Positions 53,597 through 61,826 of a stretch of DNA of 64,000 bases are shown in pieces (within the stretch, counting starts at the first letter, position 1; each line of letters begins with the position of its first letter). This DNA is from CAZKWG01 sp964615375. GTDB lineage: Bacteria > Myxococcota_A > UBA796 > CAZKWG01. The notes beneath the pieces are model-generated. The model did not search any database. It had not been told where the DNA came from and saw only the letters and a list, made by a program, of their open reading frames with translations. The DNA lies in assembly GCA_964615375.1 (NCBI GenBank), contig CAZTOW010000016.1:108074-172073 (forward strand), in the 5' to 3' direction. Made by a program: the position numbers and the translations under genes.

Positions 53597-54922
53597 CTAC
53601 TGTGCGATGCGCCCGCGACGCCCGCGCACGCGCCCGCTCCGCGAGCTGACGGTGCCGTCATAGTGCCGGGTCAGGAGGTGACCCTCGATCTGGGCCACCG
53701 TGTCCAGGCAGACGCCGACCACGATGAGCAGGCCCGTCCCTCCGAAGTAGAAGGGCACGCCGTACTGCGTGACCAGCAGCGTGGGCATGATGCACACGGC
53801 GGCCAGATAGATCGCCCCACCCGCGGTGAGCCGGGTCAGGATGCGATCGAGGTACTCCGCGGTCTGCTTGCCGGGCCGGATCCCAGGGATGTAGCCACCC
53901 TGCTTGCGCAGGTTCTCCGCCACGTCCACCGGGTTGAACACCACCGCCGTGTAGAAGAACGCGAATACGACGATCAGCGTGACATAGCTCAGGATGTACG
54001 TCGGCTTGCCCGGAGCGAGCTCCGCGCCGATGACGTCGAAGAAGCTGAGCCCGAAGGTGCCCAGGGTCGCCGGGAACATGAGCACGGAGGACGCGAAGAT
54101 CGGCGGGATGACGCCCGAGATGTTCATCTTCAGCGGCAGATGTGTGGCCTGGCCACCGTAGATTCGACGTCCCACGACGCGCTTGGCGTACTGAATCGGG
54201 ATGCGTCGCTGGCCGCGCTCGACGAACACGATCCCCATCATCACCAGCAGCATCCCAGCGCCGATCAACGAGATCATCAGCGGCGTGATCTCACCGATGG
54301 ACACCTGACGCCAGGTGTTGACGAGGCCCGCGGGAGCCGCCGCGAGGATGCCGGCCGTGATGATCATCGACGAGCCGTTGCCGATGCCTCGCTCGGTGAT
54401 CTGCTCCCCGAGCCACATGACGAAGCAGCTGCCCGCCGTCATCGTCATCATCGTCATCAGCCGGAAGCCCCAGCCTCCGTCGATGACGAGATCCGCGCCG
54501 CTCATCGTGCGCTGGCTCTCGAGCCCGATCGAGATCGTGAGCGCCTGTACGAGCGCGATCACGATCATCAGGTATCGGGTGTACTGGTTGATCCGGTTTC
54601 TGCCCTGCTGTCCCTCGTTCTTCATCCGCTCGATCTGCGGGAGAACGACGCCCAGCACCTGCATGATGATGCTGGCGGAGATGTAGGGCATGATGCCCAG
54701 CACGAAGACGCTGAACTGCTCCAGCGCACCGCCGCTGAACATGTCGTAGAGTCCGAGCAGCGTGCCCTGATTGGACTGGAAGAAGTCCGCGAGGGCCAGT
54801 CGATCCACGCCGGGCGCGGGGATGAAGATCCCCAGACGGAACACCGCCAGCATTGCGAGCGTGAACAGGATCCGACCACGGAGGTCGGGGGCACGCAGCA
54901 CCGTGGCGATGGTCTCGTACAC
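53597..54922 (-). CDS. secY: Protein translocase subunit SecY
   Basis: A 441-residue ten-helix channel protein. Family blocks are FIPAPGVDRLALADFFQSN, QGRNRINQYTRYLMI, INMS-type MNISGVIPPIFASS and PVDVAENLRKQGGYIPGIRPG. It begins directly after the rplO stop (adjacent codons at 54922/54923). The partner secG is at 48246-48701; secE is not in the window. Confidence 0.98.
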   Translation of the reverse strand: MYETIATVLRAPDLRGRILFTLAMLAVFRLGIFIPAPGVDRLALADFFQSNQGTLLGLYDMFSGGALEQFSVFVLGIMPYISASIIMQVLGVVLPQIERMKNEGQQGRNRINQYTRYLMIVIALVQALTISIGLESQRTMSGADLVIDGGWGFRLMTMMTMTAGSCFVMWLGEQITERGIGNGSSMIITAGILAAAPAGLVNTWRQVSIGEITPLMISLIGAGMLLVMMGIVFVERGQRRIPIQYAKRVVGRRIYGGQATHLPLKMNISGVIPPIFASSVLMFPATLGTFGLSFFDVIGAELAPGKPTYILSYVTLIVVFAFFYTAVVFNPVDVAENLRKQGGYIPGIRPGKQTAEYLDRILTRLTAGGAIYLAAVCIMPTLLVTQYGVPFYFGGTGLLIVVGVCLDTVAQIEGHLLTRHYDGTVSSRSGRVRGRRGRIAQ

Positions 54923-55369
54923 TTAGACCCTCTCGGCCGTACCACCGGCGGCGCGGATCTTCTCCTCCGCCGAGGCGGTGAAGCGGGCCGCGCGGATGGT
55001 GAGGGCGTGACCGAGCTCGCCGTTGCCGAGCACCTTGATCCCGTCCTTCTCCACCTTCTTGATCACGCCGCGGGCCTTGAGCGTCTCCGCGTCCACCACG
55101 TCACCCGCGCTGAAGTGGCGGGCGATGAGATCCAGGCGGACCTCGGTGAAGCAGGCGCCGAAGATGTTGTTGAAGCCGCGCTTCGGGAGCCGGCGATGCA
55201 GCGGCATCTGACCACCCTCGAAGCGAGGATGGACGTTGCCACGCGCGCCCTGGCCCTTCGTGCCTCGACCAGAGGTCTTGCCGAGCCCGGAGCCCTCACC
55301 GCGGCCCACGCGCGTCCGAGGCTTCGTAGACCCGCGAGCAGGCTTGAGGTTCGAGAGTTCGTTCGCCAT
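54923..55369 (-). CDS. rplO: 50S ribosomal protein L15
   Basis: A 148-residue L15: LKPARGSTKPRTRVGRGEG, the GRGTKGQGARGN loop and RRLPKRGFNN. Late-assembling 50S protein; its stop abuts the secY start. Confidence 0.98.
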   Translation of the reverse strand: MANELSNLKPARGSTKPRTRVGRGEGSGLGKTSGRGTKGQGARGNVHPRFEGGQMPLHRRLPKRGFNNIFGACFTEVRLDLIARHFSAGDVVDAETLKARGVIKKVEKDGIKVLGNGELGHALTIRAARFTASAEEKIRAAGGTAERV

Positions 55370-55398
55370 TTCCGTCTCCTTGGCGCCTTCGCGCAGGC

Positions 55399-55584
55399 TC
55401 AGCCGTCGACCTCGGTGACGTCGACGAGGTGCAGGACCTGCCGCACCATGCCGCGCACCGCGGGCGTGTTCTCGAGGGTGCGCTCCGCGTGGAGCTTACG
55501 CAGCCCCAGGCCCCGGACGGTCGCCTGCTGGCGTTCCGTGGTGCCGATGGTGCTCCGCATGAGCTTGACCTTGAGCTTCGTCAT
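55399..55584 (-). CDS. rpmD: 50S ribosomal protein L30
   Basis: A 61-residue L30 (MTKLKVKLMRSTIGTTERQ ... GMVRQVLHLVDVTEV), standard bacterial length, between rpsE (11 bp) and rplO. Confidence 0.97.
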   Translation of the reverse strand: MTKLKVKLMRSTIGTTERQQATVRGLGLRKLHAERTLENTPAVRGMVRQVLHLVDVTEVDG

Positions 55585-55595
55585 CGCTGTGTCCC

Positions 55596-56159
55596 TCAGG
55601 CGCTGTGGCCTTCGGCGGGGGCCGCCTTAGAGCCCACACCGTAGTTGGCCATGACGTCGTCAAGCTGCTTGCCGAGCCGGATCGCGTACTGCTCTGGAGA
55701 CTCCAGCCGCAGCAGCGCGTCCATGGTGGCGCGAACGACGTTGTGGGGGTTGTTGCTCCCGACGACCTTCGTGAGCACGTCGTGGAAGCCAGAGGCGTCC
55801 AGGAGCGCACGCACGGTGGCGCCGGCGATGACACCCGTACCGGGGTTGGCCGGACGAAGGATGACCTTCGAGGCGCCGAACTCACCGATGACGAAGTGCG
55901 GGACCGTGCCGCTGACGATGGGGACCTCGAACATGCTGCTCTTGGCCTTCTCCGTCGCCTTACGGATCGCCTCCGGCACCTCGCCGGCCTTGCCGTGACC
56001 GACACCGACGCGTCCATGACCGTCGCCGACGACCACGATGGCCGAGAAGCTGAACCGCCGACCGCCCTTCACCACCTTGGCGACGCGGTTGATGTAGATC
56101 GGCTTCTCGATGAGCGTCGTCTCCTCTTCAGGCCGACGTCCGCGGTTCATCTTGCTCAC
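55596..56159 (-). CDS. rpsE: 30S ribosomal protein S5
   Basis: A 187-residue S5 with YINRVAKVVKGGRRFSFSAIVVVGDG, PHFVIGEFGASKVILRPA and TGVIAGATVRALLDASG. A decoding-fidelity protein. Has a slightly long N-terminus (about 20 extra charged residues). Confidence 0.98.
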   Translation of the reverse strand: MSKMNRGRRPEEETTLIEKPIYINRVAKVVKGGRRFSFSAIVVVGDGHGRVGVGHGKAGEVPEAIRKATEKAKSSMFEVPIVSGTVPHFVIGEFGASKVILRPANPGTGVIAGATVRALLDASGFHDVLTKVVGSNNPHNVVRATMDALLRLESPEQYAIRLGKQLDDVMANYGVGSKAAPAEGHSA

Positions 56160-56177
56160 TGAAACCTCCGTCCCGGC

Positions 56178-56546
56178 TCAGAAGTCCAGACCACCTTCAC
56201 GGGCGGCGTCGGCGAGAGCCTTCACACGACCATGATACAGGTAGCCGTTGCGGTCGAACACGACCTTCTCGACGCCCGCAGCCTTCGCCTTCTCGGCGAG
56301 GAGGGCGCCTACCCGACGCGCCGCGGCCACGTTGCCACGATGCCCCTCCATGTCACGCAGCTCGGGAGAGAGCGTGCTGGCGGCGGCGACCGTGTGCCCG
56401 GCCTTGTCGTCGATGACCTGCGCGTAGATGTGCGAGGCGCTGCGGAAGACGCAGAGGCGGTGACGCCCGACTGCGCTTCGCAGCATCTTGCGGATGTGCA
56501 TCTTGCGGCGCCTGCGCGCCAGGAGCTTCTCGCTGGTCTTCGCCAT
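56178..56546 (-). CDS. rplR: 50S ribosomal protein L18
   Basis: A 122-residue L18 with RLCVFRSASHIYAQVIDD, AASTLSPELRD and VEKVVFDRNGYLYHGRVKALADAAREGGL. Binds 5S rRNA with L5. Confidence 0.98.
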   Translation of the reverse strand: MAKTSEKLLARRRRKMHIRKMLRSAVGRHRLCVFRSASHIYAQVIDDKAGHTVAAASTLSPELRDMEGHRGNVAAARRVGALLAEKAKAAGVEKVVFDRNGYLYHGRVKALADAAREGGLDF

Positions 56547-56557
56547 GGCAAATCCCT

Positions 56558-57097
56558 CTACTTCTGCGCGGCCTTGCCCGCCTTGAGTCGGACACGTTCG
56601 CCCTGGAAGCGAATGCCCTTGCCCTTGTAGCTGTCCGGCGGCCTGAGCCCACGCAGCTCAGCGGCGACCTGACCGACAAGCTCCTTGTCGATCCCCTTCA
56701 CCGAGAGCTTGGTGTTCTGCTCGACGTCCACCGTGATCCCATTGGGGAACGGGTACACGACCTGGTGGCTGAACCCGAGGTTCAACACGAGGTTGGTGCC
56801 CTTCCGCTCCGCCTTGAAGCCGACACCCTGGATCTCGAGCTGGCGGGCGAAGCCCTGGGTCACACCCAGGACCATGTTCGCCACGAGGGCGCGCATCAGG
56901 CCGTGATTGGCCCGGATCGTCGCGTCCTCACCCTCGCGCAGCACGTTGAGCACGTCGCCCTCTTGAGCGAACGAGATCCCACGCGCAACGCGGCGCTCGA
57001 GCTCACCCTTCGGACCCTTGACCCGGACAGCGCCATCGGTGGCCACAACCGTGACCCCCTTGGGCAGCTTGACGGGCTTCTTTCCAATCCTGGACAT
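56558..57097 (-). CDS. rplF: 50S ribosomal protein L6
   Basis: A 179-residue L6 (MSRIGKKPVKLPKGVTV ... HGLMRALVANMVLGVTQGF ... PPDSYKGKGIRF). Two L6 domains, normal length. Confidence 0.98.
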   Translation of the reverse strand: MSRIGKKPVKLPKGVTVVATDGAVRVKGPKGELERRVARGISFAQEGDVLNVLREGEDATIRANHGLMRALVANMVLGVTQGFARQLEIQGVGFKAERKGTNLVLNLGFSHQVVYPFPNGITVDVEQNTKLSVKGIDKELVGQVAAELRGLRPPDSYKGKGIRFQGERVRLKAGKAAQK

Positions 57098-57130
57098 GCG
57101 AGGCTCTCCCGGTACTTCGGCGTCGGCCGA

Positions 57131-57523
57131 TCACCATACGTGGCAGAGGACTTCGCCGCCGACACCGGCGAGGCGAGCCTGCCGGTCGGTCAGCACACCG
57201 CGTGGAGTGGTCAGGATAGCCACCCCGAGGCCGTCACGCACCCAGGGGATCTCATCCTTGCCCACGTAGACCCGCCGGCTCGGGCGGCTGATGCGCCGGA
57301 GCCCACGGATAACCCCCTTGCTGGAGGCGTCGTACTTCGGAAAGATCTTGATCTTCCCAAACTCCTCCGCCTGAAGGTCGAGGTAGCCCTCGATGAAGCC
57401 CTCGCTCTTGAGGATCTTCACGATCTCCAGCTTGATATTGGACCGCGGGACGATCACGCTGGTGTGTCGCGCCTGCACCGCGTTGCGGATGCGAGTCAGC
57501 AGGTCGGCAATGGGGTCGGTCAT
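57131..57523 (-). CDS. rpsH: 30S ribosomal protein S8
   Basis: A 130-residue S8 (MTDPIADLLTRIRNAVQARH ... VRDGLGVAILTTPRGVLTD). In E. coli S8 autoregulates the spc operon; a related site could act near rplE here but none was identified. Confidence 0.98.
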   Translation of the reverse strand: MTDPIADLLTRIRNAVQARHTSVIVPRSNIKLEIVKILKSEGFIEGYLDLQAEEFGKIKIFPKYDASSKGVIRGLRRISRPSRRVYVGKDEIPWVRDGLGVAILTTPRGVLTDRQARLAGVGGEVLCHVW

Positions 57524-57560
57524 CGACGATCACCTTCTCGGAGTAGGTTCCGATCCATGC

Positions 57561-57746
57561 CTACCAGGACGCCTTGGTGACGCCCGGGATCTGGCCCTTG
57601 AGGGAGAGGGAACGGAAGCAGATACGGCACATGTCGAACTCGCGGATGTATGCGCGAGGGCGGCCGCACAGCGGGCAACGGTTCTTCGCCCGAGTCGAGA
57701 ACTTGGGCTTGGCTTTGGCTCTCGCGAGCTGGGACTTCTTCGCCAC
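57561..57746 (-). CDS. rpsN: 30S ribosomal protein S14, short zinc-binding type
   Basis: A 61-residue S14 with two CxxC pairs (RCPLCGRPRAY and MCRICFRSLSLKGQIPG), the type Z form. GGAG-rich site upstream. Sits between rplE and rpsH as usual. Confidence 0.97.
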   Translation of the reverse strand: MAKKSQLARAKAKPKFSTRAKNRCPLCGRPRAYIREFDMCRICFRSLSLKGQIPGVTKASW

Positions 57747-57788
57747 GGTCCGTCTCCTTGAGTCCTGATGAGCTGCGCTCGCCCCTGA

Positions 57789-58331
57789 TTACTGCCGGAA
57801 GGGCATCCCGAGGTAGGTCAGGAGCGCCTTCCCCTCGGCATCAGTGGGGGCGGTGGTCACAAAGGTCACGTTCATGCCGTTGATGCGGGTGACCTTGTCG
57901 TAGTGGATCTCAGGAAAGATGATCTGCTCCTGAAGTCCGAAGGAGTAGTTCCCGCGGCCGTCGAAGCCCTTGGGGCTCACACCACGGAAGTCGCGGATGC
58001 GCGGGATGGCCACGGACACCAGGCGGTCCAGGAACTCCCACATCCGATCCCCACGGAGCGTCACCATGGCGCCCACCGGCATGCCCTCGCGAAGCTTGAA
58101 GTTCGCGATCGAGCGCCGGGCGCGACGGATGACGGCCTTCTGGCCCGAGATCTGCGTCAGCTCATCCGCGGCGGCTTCAAGGATCTTGGCGTTGGAGATC
58201 GCCTCCTTGATGCTCGTGTTGAGCACGATCTTCTGGAGACGCGGCACCATCATCACGTTCTTGTACTTGAAGTCCCGCAGCAGACCTGCGATGACCTCTT
58301 CGCGGTAGCGCTTCTTCAGACGGGGTTCCAT
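57789..58331 (-). CDS. rplE: 50S ribosomal protein L5
   Basis: A 180-residue L5 starting at 58331 (MEPRLKKRYREEVIAGLLRDF) after GGAAATGG-like context with GAGAGG; the frame extends to 58496 without similarity. LNTSIKEAISNAK, RGDRMWEFLDRL and IFPEIHYDKVTRINGMNVTFV are family blocks. Contacts 5S rRNA and P-site tRNA. Confidence 0.97.
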   Translation of the reverse strand: MEPRLKKRYREEVIAGLLRDFKYKNVMMVPRLQKIVLNTSIKEAISNAKILEAAADELTQISGQKAVIRRARRSIANFKLREGMPVGAMVTLRGDRMWEFLDRLVSVAIPRIRDFRGVSPKGFDGRGNYSFGLQEQIIFPEIHYDKVTRINGMNVTFVTTAPTDAEGKALLTYLGMPFRQ

Positions 58332-58387
58332 TTCCTCTCCGAACTTCGGGCTGTGGCTCGGGCTCAGTGAGCGAGCTCGCCGCATTC

Positions 58388-58714
58388 TCAGGCCTTGTCG
58401 ATCTCCACACCGCTCTTGCGATCGATGCGGACCTTGGTCCCATCCGCCAGGATCTTCCACCCGACCTTGACGGGTCGGCCCTCGGCGGCGCTCCACAGCG
58501 CGACATTGGAGACGTGAATGGACGCCTCCTTCTCCACCACGCCACCCGGCCGATCACCCTGAGGCTTGATGTGCCGCTTGACGAGGTTGATCTTCTCCAC
58601 GATGACACGCCCCTGGTCGGGGAGCACGCGGAGGATCTTGCCGACCTGGCCCTTGTTGCGGCCGGTCGTCACCACCACCATGTCGTCACGCCTGATCTTC
58701 AGCTTCGACATCAC
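58388..58714 (-). CDS. rplX: 50S ribosomal protein L24
   Basis: A 108-residue L24 with a KOW motif (DDMVVVTTGRNKGQVGKILRVL) and NLVKRHIKPQGD. Assembly initiator. Follows rplN by 14 bp. Confidence 0.98.
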   Translation of the reverse strand: MMSKLKIRRDDMVVVTTGRNKGQVGKILRVLPDQGRVIVEKINLVKRHIKPQGDRPGGVVEKEASIHVSNVALWSAAEGRPVKVGWKILADGTKVRIDRKSGVEIDKA

Positions 58715-58728
58715 CGCCTCCAGCGCGA

Positions 58729-59097
58729 CTACAGGACTTCTGGCGCGAGAGAGATGATCTTCATGAACTGCCGATTGCGCAGCTCGCGCGCGACAGGTCC
58801 GAAGATACGAGTACCGATGGGCTCACCCTCGGCGTTGATCAGCACGGCCGCGTTCGTGTCGAAGCGGATGTAGCTGCCATCCCGACGACGAATCTCCTTC
58901 GCCGTACGAACGACCACGGCCCGGGCGACGGCGCCCTTCTTGACCTTGCCGTTCGGGATGGCCTCCTTCACGCTGGCCACGATGATATCGCCGACCGAGG
59001 CATACTTCCGCTTGCTTCCGCCGAGCACCTTGATGCACTTCAGCTTCTTGGCGCCGGAGTTGTCCGCGACCTCGAGCACAGTCTCGGTCTGGATCAT
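58729..59097 (-). CDS. rplN: 50S ribosomal protein L14
   Basis: A 122-residue L14 (MIQTETVLEVADNSGAKKLKCI ... RDGSYIRFDTNAAVLIN ... GTRIFGPVARELR). Standard. Confidence 0.98.
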   Translation of the reverse strand: MIQTETVLEVADNSGAKKLKCIKVLGGSKRKYASVGDIIVASVKEAIPNGKVKKGAVARAVVVRTAKEIRRRDGSYIRFDTNAAVLINAEGEPIGTRIFGPVARELRNRQFMKIISLAPEVL

Positions 59098-59153
59098 GAG
59101 GTTCTCCTCTCAGTCACGTTCTCGATGAGGGGACGGCCTGTTCCAGACGCTGT

Positions 59154-59441
59154 TCACGCGCCGGGAGTGCGACGATCGATCACAACCCAGCGCTTCGTCC
59201 GCGACAGCGGGCGCGACTCCTGGATGGTCACGATGTCATCCACGCGACACGCATTGTCCTCGTCGTGGGCCTTGAAGCGCCGACGCTGGCTCACGTACTT
59301 CTGGTACTTGGCGTGAAGCACCTTGCGCTCCACCTCGACCACCACCGTCTTCTGCATCTTGTCCGACACCACGCGCCCCGTAAGGGTGCGACGGTTGGAC
59401 AGGTGCTCGTTTCCAGACCCATTCGCCTCAGTTGTCGCCAT
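59154..59441 (-). CDS. rpsQ: 30S ribosomal protein S17
   Basis: A 95-residue S17 with RRTLTGRVVSDKMQKTVVVEVER and HDEDNACRVDDIVTIQESRPLS, plus about 15 extra N-terminal residues. The ATG at 59441 is chosen; an in-frame GTG at 59450 is the alternative and has a better-spaced GGAG. It lies after a 217-bp spacer, unusual within this operon. Confidence 0.95.
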   Translation of the reverse strand: MATTEANGSGNEHLSNRRTLTGRVVSDKMQKTVVVEVERKVLHAKYQKYVSQRRRFKAHDEDNACRVDDIVTIQESRPLSRTKRWVVIDRRTPGA

Positions 59442-59450
59442 GGCGATCAC

Positions 59451-59666
59451 GGCTCTCCAGTCGAAGTTCCCGAAAACATCCACCACCAGTCACGCACAAT
59501 GCACGCGACGGAAGGGACGAGATGATGACGATGATGCCTGAGGTCTCCCGAAGGATCGGGACGCGTCAGACGGCGTCGGTGACGCCTGGCACCGAGGATC
59601 AGGTGCCGATTGAGTGTCCGGCGGAGCCGGCAGAGCAGAGGTCAGCGAACTGACAGCCCAGCGAAG
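59451..59666 (-). other. Structured 216-bp spacer between rpmC and rpsQ
   Basis: Genes around here are normally tens of bases apart or overlap. This stretch has no supported gene but holds four short perfect hairpins: GTCAG-TTCG-CTGAC (59641-59654), CCGGC/GCCGG (59618-59630), GGCACC/GGTGCC (59588-59607) and TCCCGA/TCGGGA (59546-59561). It may be an RNA element, a partial terminator with a new start for the distal operon, or degenerate sequence left by the L29 extension. Confidence 0.6.
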
Positions 59667-60008
59667 TTATTCGCCGCCCTTGATCTTGTCAAGGAGTCCA
59701 CGCACGAATCCACGACGACCGGCGGCCGGAGCCTGCTCGGCGTCCCCGCCCTCGTCCGCGCGAACATGACGCCAGGTGCCGCGATGAAGGCCGCGAAGCG
59801 CGTCCTTGTCGAGGCCCTGCTCGAGCTCCCGACGGCGCTCGGCCGTACGGGCGCGCGCGATGTCCTTGCGGAGCTTGCCGAGCTTCGAGTTGTCCTCGAG
59901 CTGCCCCATCTTCTTGCGGAAGCTGAGGTCCAGGAGCTGACGCTCCAGGTCGAGCTCGCGGTGAACGAGCTTCTCATCCGAGAGCGCGTTGAGCTCAGTG
60001 TACTTCAT
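59667..60008 (-). CDS. rpmC: 50S ribosomal protein L29 with C-terminal extension
   Basis: A 113-residue L29. The first about 65 residues are the helical-hairpin core (MKYTELNALSDEKLVHRELDLE, LSFRKKMGQLEDNSKLGKLRKDIARARTAERRREL). About 45 further residues (HRGTWRHVRADEGGDAE ... RRGFVRGLLDKIKGGE) exceed the normal 63-72 residue length. The ATG at 60008 overlaps the rplP stop (TGATG). L29 lines the polypeptide exit tunnel, where SRP and trigger factor dock, so the tail could touch nascent chains; that is inference. Confidence 0.93.
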   Translation of the reverse strand: MKYTELNALSDEKLVHRELDLERQLLDLSFRKKMGQLEDNSKLGKLRKDIARARTAERRRELEQGLDKDALRGLHRGTWRHVRADEGGDAEQAPAAGRRGFVRGLLDKIKGGE

Positions 60009-60424
60009 CACAGCACCTCACGGCGCTGCACCACGCGCGTGGCCAGCGGCAGCTTGTGGCCGGCGAGGCGGAAGGCCTCACGCGCGACCTCCTCGGTCAC
60101 GCCCTCCAGCTCATAGAGGACGCGGCCCGGCCGGATGACCGCGACCCAGTCCTCGGGATTGCCCTTACCTTTACCCATTCGGGTCTCGGCCGGCTTCTTG
60201 GTGATGGGCTTGTCAGGGAAGATGCGGATCCAGATCTTTCCGCCGCGCTTCACATGTCGAGTGAGCGCCACGCGCCCCGCCTCGATCTGACGCGAGGAGA
60301 GCCGACCACACTCGACGGCCTGCAGCGCCCACTCACCGAAGCTGACGTCGCTGCCCCGGTAGGCGAGGCCCGTCATCCGGCCTTTCTGGCACTTACGAAA
60401 CTTGACTCGCTTCGGACTCAGCAT
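60008..60424 (-). CDS. rplP: 50S ribosomal protein L16
   Basis: A 138-residue L16 (MLSPKRVKFRKCQKGRMTGL ... SSRQIEAGRVALTRHVKRGG ... KPAETRMGKGKGNPEDWVA). Helps form the A site; its stop overlaps the rpmC start. Confidence 0.98.
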   Translation of the reverse strand: MLSPKRVKFRKCQKGRMTGLAYRGSDVSFGEWALQAVECGRLSSRQIEAGRVALTRHVKRGGKIWIRIFPDKPITKKPAETRMGKGKGNPEDWVAVIRPGRVLYELEGVTEEVAREAFRLAGHKLPLATRVVQRREVL

Positions 60425-60448
60425 CGAATTCTCCGTGACGGACCCTGA

Positions 60449-61096
60449 TCAGGCCGCCCGCTCCTCTTCGCCGGGGAGAACCTCCCCCTTGAAGATCCAC
60501 ACCTTTACCCCAATGACGCCGTAGGTGGTCTTCGCCTCGGCAATGCCGAAGTCGATGTCCGCGCGCAGGGTGTGCAACGGCACGCGGCCATCGCGATACC
60601 ACTCCGTGCGGGACATCTCAGCCCCGCCCAGGCGCCCGGCGCACATCACCTTCACGCCCTTGGCGCCGGCCTTGCGCGCCTGGGTCATGGCCTTCTTCAT
60701 CGCCCGCCGGAAGCTCACGCGCTTCTCGAGTTGGGCCGCGATGTTCTCGGCGACGAGGATCGCGTCGGTCTCGACCTTGCGGACCTCGATGATGTTGAGG
60801 AAGATCTCCGTCGAAGTCATCTTCTGCAGATCGAGCCGGAGGGCGTCGAGCCCGCTGGCGCGCTTGCCGATGATGATCCCGGGCTTGGCCGCGTGGACGT
60901 AGACCTTGGCCTTGTTCGCCGCGCGCTCGATCGTGATCTTCGAGATGCCCGCGTGGAACAGCTTCTCCTTGAGGTACTTCCGGATGGCGATATCCTCATG
61001 GAGGAACCGCTGGTAGTCCTTCTCCGCGTACCACTTGGAATCCCAGTCGCGGATTACGCCGATGCGGAAGCCGTTGGGATGTACTTTCTGACCCAT
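60449..61096 (-). CDS. rpsC: 30S ribosomal protein S3
   Basis: A 215-residue S3 with MGQKVHPNGFRIGVIRDWDSKWY, the KH domain VHAAKPGIIIGKRASGLD and GRLGGAEMSRTEWYRDGRVPLHTL. Helicase-active mRNA entry protein. 10 bp after rplV. Confidence 0.98.
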   Translation of the reverse strand: MGQKVHPNGFRIGVIRDWDSKWYAEKDYQRFLHEDIAIRKYLKEKLFHAGISKITIERAANKAKVYVHAAKPGIIIGKRASGLDALRLDLQKMTSTEIFLNIIEVRKVETDAILVAENIAAQLEKRVSFRRAMKKAMTQARKAGAKGVKVMCAGRLGGAEMSRTEWYRDGRVPLHTLRADIDFGIAEAKTTYGVIGVKVWIFKGEVLPGEEERAA

Positions 61097-61106
61097 CTGG
61101 TCGCCC

Positions 61107-61454
61107 CTACTGAACGTCCACTTCGACGGTGATGTGACTGGTCTTCTTGAGCACCTTGGTGGCCATCCCGCGCGCCCGCGGACGGAACCGGCGCAGCGTC
61201 GGGCCCTGGTCGACCAGCACCTTGCTCACGATGAGCGCGTCCACGTCCAGCTTCCGGCTGTTCTGCGCGGCGCTGTATTCCGCGTTCGCGATCGCCGATT
61301 CAAGCAGGCGCTTGAAGAGCGGCGCAGACTTCTTGCGCGTGAACGTGAGGATCTCCAGCGCTTCGTCCACGCCGCGCCCACGGATGAGATCCGCGACGAG
61401 ACGAGCCTTGCGAGGGGACACCCGCGCCAGCCGGAGCATAGCCTTGGCTTCCAT
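61107..61454 (-). CDS. rplV: 50S ribosomal protein L22
   Basis: A 115-residue L22 from the ATG at 61454, which follows GGAGG. Blocks RVSPRKARLVADLIRG, AIANAEYSAAQN and the tunnel-loop GPTLRRFRPRARGMATKVLKKTSHITV are present. Confidence 0.97.
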   Translation of the reverse strand: MEAKAMLRLARVSPRKARLVADLIRGRGVDEALEILTFTRKKSAPLFKRLLESAIANAEYSAAQNSRKLDVDALIVSKVLVDQGPTLRRFRPRARGMATKVLKKTSHITVEVDVQ

Positions 61455-61526
61455 TTCGAACCTCCAGAGCTCGAACACCTGGTGGCCTGATCGCGTCTCC
61501 GCTTCGGCCCCCTGCGGTGGTCTGAG

Positions 61527-61802
61527 CTATCGAGCCTTGGTCTTCCGGTCCGCCGCGTGTCCGTAGAAGGTGCGGGTAGCGGCGAACTCGCCCAGCTTGT
61601 GCCCCACCATGTTCTCGGTCACGTAGACAGGAACGAACTTCTTACCGTTATGAACCGCGAACGTCAACCCGACGAAGTCGGGCATGACCGTCGAGCGGCG
61701 ACTCCAGGTCTTGATGGTCACGGACCGACCACCCTCGCGGGCAATCGCCACCTTCGCGATCAGGTGCTGGTCGACGAAGGGGCCCTTCTTGACTGAGCGC
61801 AT
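61527..61802 (-). CDS. rpsS: 30S ribosomal protein S19
   Basis: A 91-residue S19 (MRSVKKGPFVDQHLIAKV ... WSRRSTVMPDFVGLTFAVHNGKKFVPVYV ... LGEFAATRTFYGH). Head protein near S13. Confidence 0.98.
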   Translation of the reverse strand: MRSVKKGPFVDQHLIAKVAIAREGGRSVTIKTWSRRSTVMPDFVGLTFAVHNGKKFVPVYVTENMVGHKLGEFAATRTFYGHAADRKTKAR

Positions 61803-61826
61803 ACGCTACTCCGACTCACGAACTGG

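Noticed and set aside
59154..59486. A longer S17 start at 59486
   Set aside because: The extra residues lack S17 similarity and the true start is more likely at 59441 or 59450.
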